This document shows positions 54,410 to 64,000 of a DNA stretch of 64,000 bases, piece after piece (positions within the stretch are counted from its first letter, which is position 1; the number at the start of each line of letters is the position of its first letter). Source of the DNA: Kingdonia uniflora (lineage: Eukaryota > Streptophyta > Magnoliopsida > Ranunculales > Circaeasteraceae); contig JACGCM010001796.1 of the NCBI GenBank assembly GCA_014058105.1, positions 1,302,001 to 1,366,000 of the forward strand, read 5' to 3'. A program made the position numbers and the translations under genes. Under the pieces are notes generated by a model. The model saw nothing but the letters and a program-made list of their open reading frames with translations, did not search any database and was not told the origin of the DNA.

Positions 54410-57400
54410 ATGGCTACCAATATTCGGAGTCCTGAATCTCAAGAGGATCCTTCGACGGAGAATGCTATTGATTGGAAAACCGAATTTCCAATCGAAAAAC
54501 GCGAAAGAATCTTCAAAACTATGTAAAACTTAATTTCTTGCTTATTTTTTTATGTTGTTATGTTGATCATTCTTTCTATAGAATCTAGTGGTTTTATATG
54601 ATCAAATACATGAAAATTTTGTGAAAATTCCTGATTAATCGCAAGAAATCATCGTAATATCAGATGTTTTAGCTCTTATTGATGCTTGTAATCGGTAAGA
54701 TTCTTCACCACAAATTTAAATGTAATTATTAAAATTCATGATTATATTCTATTGATATAACAATGAGTAAAATAATCGCTTATTGGAATTTTAATTTAAG
54801 GGAGTGAATCTATATATATAAAGATTAGGGTCTGTAGATAAAACCAATGCAAATGTTTTGTTGTGTTCTTGCATGGGGGTGAGATAGATTAAAGCAACTG
54901 TGAAACAAGCCATGAACACTAGTATGTGCTAAAGATAGTGATGAATTTTTCTATTTTGTCTCTACACTTCCATCCAGGTTTACCTTATTTAAGTCCATGT
55001 TTTCATTATTGACTTTTTTGGCTTAGTATAACTATAACAGTATAACTTAATAAAACTTGCATATGGTTTGCTATGTGTAGAATGGAAACTTTAAAGAAGC
55101 ATCTTCCAATTTCTGGCCCCGAGGGAATGCAAGAGCTTAAGAAAATTGCCGTAAGATTTGAGGAAAAGATTTACACTGCTGCTACGAGCCAGGTACATCC
55201 AGCATTCTTATGCTATTATATGTATTTTCAGAGTTGCCATTTTTTGCTATATCTTATGAAATTTCTTAATATTCTTATATGAAAAGGTTTTAACTCTTTA
55301 TTTTATAAGAAAAGGTTTTTAAGGTATTCTTTTTTAATGTAAAAGATGTGCACCTTTTTACAGCATGCTATGAGGAAAGTAATGACATTTGGCATTACCA
55401 AACACATTGAAAATGCTTAAGAAATATAATTTTACTTTACAACTGTTATACCCTGAGGTGGTATGCTCAGATGGCGTTTAACCCAGTAGAGGTGATTGTT
55501 GCACCATGTAATTTAATCCTACCGTGTAGGTTTATGTCAGTAAAATTGATAAGTTACTACTCACTCTACTTGTCATCGAGGTAGACGCCATGTGGTTTTG
55601 GCTCCACCACTTATCCAGAGGAGTGAGTTACTACCACTATTTCGCTCGACCTTGGCATAAACCAGTACCGTTAGTTACTTGTGGATGCTCTTGAGCAATA
55701 GGCATAGTAAAAGTTTACTTATTGCATGCAGCTGCAGAAACTCACAAATATGATAGACTAGAATTCTGCCCCTAACACTTGAATAAGCAACATGCCATTA
55801 CGAAATAGAAGGTCCTTCCAGGCAACACTTGCTAATGTCATTTTTATTATTATTTTAAGTTGTTTAGTTGTAGCTTCCAGTAGTATTTATTTGTTTATTT
55901 TGGGATATTTTCTTGCATATTCATTGGATATAACAGTGTCACCTTCCTTTTTTTTTAGTCGGATTATCTGCGTAAAATATCACTGAAGATGCTGACAATG
56001 GAGACTAAAACTCAGAATACTGGTGCTCCTAATTCAAACGCATCTGGGAGTACTCAGAATCCCCCTGATCCAGGTAACAACACCAAAGCGTGTTGTGCTT
56101 CTTAAGCAATGCGACAAATGTTTATGTAGAAGAACATTTTTTCTTACTCTTGTGTTTTCATTTTTATCATTGAAGTAAACACTTGACATGAATGACTAAT
56201 GCTTGGCGAACATGACCAAACTTTGGTTATTTTCATTTATTACCATAGATATATTTTCTACATTGTGTGCCGAAATTGGAAACCCCATGTTTTGTTCGTA
56301 AGTAAAAAATATACAATAGTGAGTAACATTTTCATGCCATGACAATTTAGACGACTTGCACCAATTAATTTGATGATAAAAAATCTGTCTATATTATAAA
56401 TTTGTTATTGCCAAACTTGCCAAAAGAAAGTATGCACAAATCATCAAGGCTTCATTTTTTTATCCACTAAGGTCAAGGAATAATATCATGCGCTGAAAAA
56501 GACAGAATGAAAAACCTAGAGAAGAATGTCTGCTACTCTTTCTGTTAATTTCTTTTTATGAGGAAAATGTTTGAAGGACTAATGGCAAACCCATAAGATT
56601 TGTAAGGAACAAAAAAAGAAAGAAAAACAGTCAGTTTTTTGACTGGGAAAAAAACTGGATTTTCCCTGTGTTGCGCAATCTGGGTGTATCGGCATGATAC
56701 AAGTCAATTACGATAGAAAACCAGATTGTATTGTTTTTTGGAAATTTTGATGTGAACAATTACACACTACTAAGAATCCTGCTGTTAGGTCATAATATTC
56801 AGAAAAGAACCTCAGTCACGGCCTCACTATTTGGCTGGTATGCTCTTTGCCCCTGGAGCAATTGCTATTATTCTGAGGCAGGTAGTGGCGGCTTTGGAAG
56901 CGTCAGCGAAGTGGCCTCACAGCCAAGCAACCTTTGGGCGGCTTTGAGGCCCCTTCGCCTGTTCAAGTTTTAGCAAAAGGCTCTTTATGAGGCTATATCG
57001 ATTGGTTGAGAGTCCTTGGACCAACAAAGAAACAAGACGCCAAGAGCGACACTAGTGAGGCACCCCCTATTAACACCAACAGCAAGCTCGTTTCAGGATT
57101 CATTACCAAGATTTAGTCATGTGCCACTACCTGCAACGAGACTAGCTATGCCGTCGGTAGAGCGCCATCCTTGCAAAGCTCATCAGACTTCTCCTTGTTA
57201 TTCATTGGAATTCTGGATAGCATTATCACCATAGCGGTTACTCGATTGCTTCGCGAACAGGGATAAACCTCAAGGTGGGCGGGTTAGGGCTGGGGGGGGG
57301 GGGGGGGGGGGGGGGACTTTGAGGTGAAAAGGAATTCATATATTGAAAATATGAAATTTTATCCTTTCAGACTGAATCTCTTAGTTTTTACACAGAACAA

Positions 57401-60400
57401 ACATAAAGTTGAAGCTGTTCTGGTGGTTTTGATAAATTATTTCCCTCTCAGAGGTTCAGAGTTCGATTTCCTCTTCTACCATGTCCTATTTTTCAAGAAA
57501 AAAATATTTCAGCCCTCCCTAGACGAAGCTCCGAGATCCCCCCTTGCCCGCGAAGAAGCTGATATTGATCTTCGGATCGCCATGCTCTTCATTGAATGGA
57601 TCTCCTTCACTGACTGTTGATGATTGCTTGGTGGCTCCTAGGCCCTTATGAAGTAGATATAGCAGCAATGAGAAGTATCCTCCTTAGACCAGTTGGGAAA
57701 CATTATAAGTTCCCTACACTGAGGCACAAACACCTCTCAGTTTTGTGCTTTTTCATAAGATCTAGATTAGAGTGATATCTCAATATGCAAAGTAGACCAA
57801 TTATGAATAACAACTCTGTTTAGAAGGGACTTGCAGGCGGAGTGTTCTAGAATGAGTCTGTCCTATGGAGGCAGTATTTTGAGATAATTAATTATGTTTT
57901 CAGTGATTTGAGGCATTTGATGGATAGGAATCAAAGAATTCTTAATCTGTAATGAGGGCAATAATGCCTTCTTAATGTAATAAGATTTTCATGTTCTCAC
58001 TAATTAAATCTCAAGACAGGCACATCTTCTGACGAATTTAAGTGAAGGACATGATCAGGATATGTAGCGGATTTCGAATTTGGATAGGGGGTTGGATCTT
58101 GAGTGCTATTATGTATTTTCGTATTTATGGGTTTTGCTTTGTATATCTAAAGTTTGCAATTTCTATCAGCAGCCTCAATTAATGTAATCTTTCTACGTAC
58201 TGAGAAAAAGCAATAAATTTACTGTTCATTCAGTTCACTACGTCCTCTCAGTATTTTCAGATTACTTATCTTGTTTTTGTTCATATTCTGTATAGCATCT
58301 CATAGCATGCAAACCCAAGTGCGCAACCAAGGACAACCGCCAGTTCCCTTGCCTAATCAGTCTCAAGGAAGGCAACAGCTGTTATCCCAGAGCATTCAAA
58401 ATAACATTGCGCCCGCTGGAGTACAAAGTTCCTCTGGTTTAACGTCTGCACTTCCATCTGTGACTGGTCTTTCTCAGCCTACAATGCCAAATGCTGTCGG
58501 TCAAAGTTCCAACTTGCAGGGTATTTCAGGAATTTCCCAGAACTCAGTTAGTAACAACTCCATGGGACAACAAGGCATACCTTCAAATATTCTAGCCAAT
58601 TCACAGAGGCAGATGCAAGGAAGGCCACATCCACAACAGGTTCTTACCATGTTCTTCATTTTTTTCTTCCCTTTCTAGGTTCTTAATATGATGTCCCTCT
58701 GCGCTAGGAAGTTTCTATTGGTCAGTGTAACACCCCGGCTCCCCGGCTAAGCTGGTATTGAAAAGGTGCTTAACCCAATAACAATGATAGTTGCACCAAT
58801 AGTTTAGTCCCACATCGTTTAAGATCGTATGGTCCTTACGTTAAGATTTCACTCTACATGTCACCGATGCCTTTTCTTCGGAATAAAAATCTCACACTGT
58901 TGGAGATCTGCAGTGGTTAAGTGGGGACAATATCGGTGCGCGTAGAGTGGGGTCATGACAGTCAGAGCCCAATTGCATCAGTGTAAGTAAATGTATTGTC
59001 GTTATAATCCTGGGTTGGCTTGCCCGTGTCTCTCGCACGAGCCTGCCAATTATACACAAGCTTAAATCTTTAAAGCATATCTCTTACCTAGCTTTAATAA
59101 TGCTAACCCAAGCCCGATCAAAACACCGATTTGCTGAGACAGTTCGAGCTTAGCCGGCCCAAGTTGGTCCCCTTCTTATAGCAGTATTTCTAATATTATT
59201 TTATTATTGAATTTACAAACAGGTTGTTCCACAACAACACCAGCAGCAGTCTACAAATCCACAGCAGTATATTTATCAACAGCAACAAATGCAACATCAG
59301 ATGCAGAAGCAGAAGGCCCAACAGGGGAATATGCAACCATCACTCATGCAATCCCACATTCAACAACACCCGACCCAGTTGCAGTCTTCTCAGCAATCTC
59401 TTGTGCAAATTTCATCTGGTGGCCTCCAGCCAAGCCAGTCAACTCTTCAGCAGACACAGCCTTCTTTGATGCAACCATCTTCCCAACAAAACCAACAAAC
59501 CTCTGTTCTCCGGCAACAACAATCTCAACAAAATCAACTAGTGGGACAACAGCAATCGAATGGAACAAATGTTCACCAAAATCTTCTAATTGGGCAGCAA
59601 AATATTGTCTCGGACCTACAACAGCAACAACATCAGCAACAACACCAGAGGTTGAACAATCTCTCAAGCATGCAGCAGCAACAGTTGATAAGCCAGCAAA
59701 ATAATATCTCAAATTTACAGCAACAGTTGGGTCCACAAAATAGTGGTGGTAACAGTGGGTTACAACAGCAATTGGGGACCCAATCCGGTGTGTCGAACCT
59801 AGTTGGCAATTTGGGATTTGACAAAAATACGGTATGGGAAAATTCAACTTAAATTTTAAAGTTACTAATGTTTATTTGTGTTTTAAACTTGAATTACATG
59901 AAAGATAGCTAACCACGGTCTCAAACATGCAGCAGCATCAACAGTCAATGCATATGCTGCAGCAGCAAGGTAAGGGTGCTGGGCAGCAACAACAAGCCCC
60001 ACAGATTTCATCGACTCTGTTGCAACCATTGCAAGGGCAACAACAGTCACAATCACAAATGGTGTCCCAACTCCAACCATCACAAATCCAACAACTCGGA
60101 CTGCAACAACAGTCAAATTCATTACACCAAGATATGCAGCAAAGGCTATCAATGCAAACTCAGAATGTGATTGATCAGAAACCAATATTTCAGTCACAAA
60201 GAGCACTTCCTGAGGCTTCATCAAGTATGTTGCTACACTATTATATTTAGTAATCACTTTTCAGTAATTATCGTCGTTCAAAATGTGCACTAATATACAA
60301 AAAAATCATGGTGGACAAGTATGATATAGCGTTTCGTTTATAGAACCATCTCTATTATGAAACAGAGAAGTCTAGACACTTAACACAATATAAAAATGGG

Positions 60401-63400
60401 CAGAGATTGTATAGTCCATCTAGATGACTGCTAAAATATGGATGGGTGAACGAGATGCTTTGTTAGAACATAAGGGTATACTTGACATAACATAGTAATT
60501 ATTAGGGGTACTTCCGTTTCCTCACTCAACACTACATATTTAACTAGAAAAGAAAACACAACTAAAACACTTTTGCTTCTTCTAGCAACCTTAACTTAAC
60601 CTCCACGCTTTCATCTTACTCTCTTTGACGATTCTATCTATCTCTCTTATACCTCCTCTCACGTTGTAGACCTTATCGGTACTCTCGTATTCTCTCTTTT
60701 ATCTTTTTATGTCACTCCCCCATTCATGGTACTCTTTTCTCTCTATCTCCACTTAAACCCAATTAACACATATTTTTTATTGCATGATGTACCTTGTGGT
60801 TAATGATTGTTGCAAGATTAAGAAGATTTATGTGTTCTTGCTTTATAGTTCCAAAGGCATGTATTTGTGAAGTAGTAATGCCAAAGGCACGCCTTTGTCG
60901 TGTTATAGTACTGAAGACAATCAATCATGTGATCAAAAAAAGTGTTCATCCGTCGCGAGCCACGGCCATACATTAGTACGGTTGACATATTGTAATGTGT
61001 CACTTAAAATGTTTGAAACGAGTTTGGTGGTGCTACTGAAAGATCAGTCTTTGGTTTTGTATTTGCCTCAACCGTGGTGCTAAATGCATCTAACAATTTG
61101 TCGACGTGCTATTTTGCTTAGTAACACAAGCATTTTCTTCTTAATTGGATAATACCTAATATAATACCTTGTATAATAAGAACCAATCGGCGGAAGCTTC
61201 GATTGTGTTATTTCCTAAAAAATGCTATTTAGGGTTTCGAGAAAATCTTTAATTTAGTAATCCAAAAATAGCTTTATTAAATCATCTAAACTAACACAAA
61301 CTTAACTCCAACAACCTAAGAAAATAAACCACAACCTAGGCTTTTATGGACTAACCTTCTAATTATAGTGAAACTCATATTAAGGAAGTTCCATTATTCT
61401 TAAAATCTCTTATGCAAAATCTATCTAAAATAAAAATAAAACGAAATACTAGAAAATAAAATAAATAGGACCTCCTAAATTAATGAAGATCAATGTTGCA
61501 TCGCGGCACGTGAAACCCGATACTGGTGAGGGACAACCGTGATCTATCAACTCTTTCCTACTTTGAAGCAAACTTCAACGTTGAAGGCTTCATATTGTTG
61601 CAATATGCTTCGACCCTCAGATCCTAGCTCAGATTATGCCATATCCAACTGATGTACCGATTATATGGAATATCATATCTCCATCAAACTCGTTTCGCAT
61701 CTCAAAATTAATATTTGCATATGCCTCATGTTATTAGAATCTTCATAAGAATGGAGTCAAATGTTCGTCATATCGAGCTACAATAGTCACCCAAAAGTAA
61801 TCAATAAACCTAGATAAATCTATAAATTTGAACTCAATTTCTGCGAAGTCGATAAAGATATACGTCATTGCCCCAACAACCAAAGACCCTGGATACTTGT
61901 AATCATTGGAGTAATCATGATACACCGTATAGTTCAAGCCTCTAATTATGGTGAAACTCATATTAAGGACGTTTCCTTATTTTTAAGATTTTTTAAACAA
62001 AATCTATCTAAAATAGAAATAAATAAGACTTGCTAAATTATTGAAGGTCCATGTTGCTTCGCGATACGTGAAACTCGAGACAGGTGGGGGACGACCGTGA
62101 CTTGTACATTGATTACCAGTTAGGTAGGACAAAAGCGCGTAATAAAACTTGTAGCTGTTGGAGTGTTTTTTGATTTGTTTTTGTTTTTGCATTTTCACGG
62201 ACTTGCGAGCATATTAAACTACATAGTTTGCATAGTTTGTCATTGTCAGGTTGGAGTGGTCGGAGATTTTGGTTACTGACAGGCAATGTGGCTGTCAGTG
62301 GTGTTGATGTTGAGTGGGGGCAATTAACATCGGTCGTTGCCGAGAAATCCCAACATCTCCTCAATGTGACTCGCTGCACTTTCCCTCGCCAATAGTTTCA
62401 TAGTCGTCTCTTCCTACAACTCCTCGATTTGGCCTATTTAACTACTGACCCCTCCATTAAAGCTTAAATCTTTAATAAAAAATATTGCCAGAAACCGATG
62501 GGATCGAAGATGGTGTAATGTAGTATATTAAGTTGTGTGCAATCATACACTGTCATTAGTTCATAGTAGTAGGTTATTGGTCTAATGTAGAGGTTAGTTC
62601 GCACAGTACTACTTTAGAGAGGTTTTACTGTATAAATTAGAAACTAATAATGTAGTAGAGTGATTTATTGTAATATATTTATAATACATCGAACGACATG
62701 TTAATTATGTTTTCTATATTTTTTGCTTTGTTGAAACAACAGATTTATCCTTGAAACAACAAATTTATCCCCTACTGCAATATATCCACAATATACTGAA
62801 ACCTGGGCTTAAAAAATATCCTTGTTAAGAATGCAATATTATGGAGTTTAGCATGAGTTGTTTACTTTTTTATTTGAGAAAAGACATTATTTTACTGATG
62901 CAAATAATTGTCCGAGAGATTGTATGTTTTAGTTTTCTTGTCTCTTTGACAGCATCAATCGATTCAACTGCTCAAACTGGACATGCAAATGGAGCTGATT
63001 GGCAGGAAGAATTTTACCAGAAGGTTGTTTTTTATAATTTTGGTACCATTGGGTTATTTTTTCTCTTGCTTATTGGTGTGACCAAGATGAGATTTTATGT
63101 ACACCATGTGTACTCCCCTATTAAGATATCTGGTGGGGCGGGTACCATGGCCTTACATTGCTGGAAATCATTTTCCAAATTTGGAGAAATCGGTTGAGAA
63201 ACTTTATATACATATTTTCTTATGCACAATGTAGAACAACACCATTGTCGATGATTTTTTTCACCATTATATATATGAGATTTGTTAATGTTATTTTGCA
63301 GGTCAAATCTATGAAAGAATTGTACTTTCCAGAGCTAAGTGACATGCACAATAAGATTTCCATCAAATTCCAGCAAGTAAATATTTTGGTCTTTTCTACA

Positions 63401-64000
63401 AATGCGTATTAGATTACGTAAACTCCTCGTACATCATTCTTTACATTCTTTCTGTTAATATGTATATCTTTTGGTGTTCGGCAGAGTGAGAATTTACAAG
63501 CGCCAAAAGAACAAATTGAGCGGCTGAGAGGATACAAATCTATGTTGGAACGGATGATACAATTTTTGCAGATACAAAAAAATCAAATCCCTCTTTCTTA
63601 CAGAGGGAAAATCAATCAATTTGAGAAGCAAATAGTTGGTTGTCTTACTATCAATCGCCCTAAAAAACCTAATTCCTTACAGCAACAAAACCAACAACAA
63701 CAACTTCAGCCACCTAACGGCCACCAGATGAATCTCCAACAGGAAAATCAGATGAACCCCCAGATGCAGCCGACAAACTTGCAAGGAAATGTGATGAACT
63801 CACTGCAAACCGGATCGATGTTGGAGTCCGGACAAGGAAACACAATGGGATCATTGAGCCAGGGTGGTATGGGATCTTTACAGCAAAATGTTGTTGGTGC
63901 ATCCCAACAGATGAATCCTAACACCTTATCACAAAACAATCTTAACGTTAATCCCCTTCAGTTAAATTCTAGTAGTCTTCAACATCACCATCTGAAGCAA
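54410..64000 (+). CDS. MED15A: Mediator subunit 15 (MED15a-like), full-length paralogue, 3' part beyond the window
   Basis: Mediator tail subunit that joins activators to RNA polymerase II in the nucleus. Exons: 54,410-54,522 (or 50,867-50,985), 55,081-55,192, 55,959-56,073, 58,296-58,639, 59,223-59,831, 59,933-60,224, 62,953-63,023, 63,302-63,376, and 63,485 to the window edge; 749 codons are visible and every junction keeps frame. KIX spans roughly residues 20-110 ([37 protein letters not shown]). Residues ~115-530 are Gln-rich (QQHQQSMHMLQQQGKGAGQQ). Conserved blocks follow: SIDSTAQTGHANGADWQEEF, VKSMKELYFPEL, GYKSMLERMIQFL, LESGQGNTMGS, matching Arabidopsis MED15a in order. The proximal start encodes a diverged first helix (DWKTEFPIEKRERIFKT), so the usage of the two first exons is uncertain. 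TATA box at 54,194. Confidence 0.92.
55445..55695 (+). repeat. Diverged TRIM/solo-LTR-like repeat in MED15 intron 2
   Basis: TGTTATACCCTGAGG, GTTTAACCCAGTAGAGG, GTTGCACCA and CTCTACTTGTCATCGAGG match, in the same order, the better defined repeat at 58,726-58,960. End not resolved. Confidence 0.55.
56780..57640. other. Compositionally distinct block in MED15 intron 3
   Basis: Clearly richer in G+C than the surrounding intron, with a 24-G homopolymer at 57,292-57,315. No gene was recognised; one frame near 56,817-56,940 reads HYLAGMLFAPGAIAIILRQV. The texture recalls inserted organelle DNA, but I cannot confirm that. Confidence 0.4.
57292..57315 (+). repeat. Poly-G run, 24 bases
   Basis: Uninterrupted G tract inside MED15 intron 3. 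It could form a G-quadruplex in DNA or pre-mRNA, or be an assembly artefact. Confidence 0.85.
58726..58960 (+). mobile_element. Short solo LTR (TRIM-like) in MED15 intron 4
   Basis: 235 bp from TGTAACACCCCGGC to GGGTCATGACA, bounded by the 5-bp duplication GTCAG on both sides (58,721-58,725 and 58,961-58,965). TG...CA ends with a 5-bp duplication indicate a solo LTR of a small retroelement. Confidence 0.8.
60225..62952. other. MED15 intron 6 with transposon debris
   Basis: TGTTAGAACATAAGGGTATA at 60,461 looks like a copia-type LTR start. A diverged direct repeat occurs at 61,355-61,545 and 61,933-62,103 (GAAACTCATATTAAGGA, AAAATCTATCTAAAAT, CGTGAAAC). No coding sequence is supported. Confidence 0.5.

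Noticed and set aside
57016..57620. Plus-strand frames of 72 and 98 codons around the poly-G run
   Set aside because: No recognisable motif, no splice context, and interrupted by the homopolymer; kept only as a compositionally odd block.
59207..59704. Thr/Ser/Ala-rich frame of 165 codons and similar long frames over the MED15 Gln-rich exons
   Set aside because: Shifted-frame reading of CAA/CAG repeats; the Gln-rich frame is the one that keeps phase with neighbouring exons and matches MED15.

Overview
This is nuclear DNA of a flowering plant, most probably a eudicot. The window is AT-rich, its genes are broken by many GT-AG introns, and it is crowded with plant-type mobile elements (Ty3/gypsy, Ty1/copia, PIF/Harbinger, hAT, LINE, MITEs, solo LTRs). 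No bacterial features, rRNA, tRNA or CRISPR were seen.

Left part, about 1-21,500: mostly mobile-element debris. In order: a Ty3/gypsy gag remnant (minus strand) whose two LTR-like ends are inverted to each other (1-4,281); two abutting PIF/Harbinger elements with a decayed DDE transposase and a decayed Myb/NAM-associated ORF (4,282-9,260); a hairpin-forming repeat; a plant-mobile-domain (PMD) pseudogene (10,060-12,035); a proteasome RPT2 (26S subunit 4) pseudogene split by a solo LTR and by a Tourist-type MITE, both with clear target-site duplications; a deleted Ty3/gypsy element (14,740-17,858); and a truncated PHO1-like (SPX-EXS phosphate exporter) pseudogene (19,155-20,835).

Right part, about 21,500-64,000: a tandem array of Mediator subunit MED15 genes on the plus strand. 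Each unit starts with the same three-exon KIX module (exon phases 2, 0, 1), but what follows differs. Unit A (21,578-30,149) joins the KIX exons in frame to unrelated exons ending in a coiled coil. Unit B (31,566-43,530) has the KIX exons only, and its second intron is swollen to 9.3 kb by a copia element nested in another LTR element. Unit C (45,746-49,902) is a compact 481-residue gene with KIX, a Gln-rich middle, a leucine-zipper-like coiled coil and an early stop. The last unit (exons from 54,410, possibly from 50,867, running off the window end) is the canonical long MED15, with a Gln-rich centre and the conserved post-KIX exons.

MED15 KIX domains bind transcription activators, while the rest of the protein links to the Mediator tail. 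The array therefore supplies KIX modules detached from the Mediator-binding part, or fused to dimerisation helices. This is the most interesting system here: a possible set of decoys or re-wired co-activators evolved from one Mediator gene. Its A and B copies also show a sharp gene-conversion-like boundary, and several insertions have a matching empty site in the sister copy.
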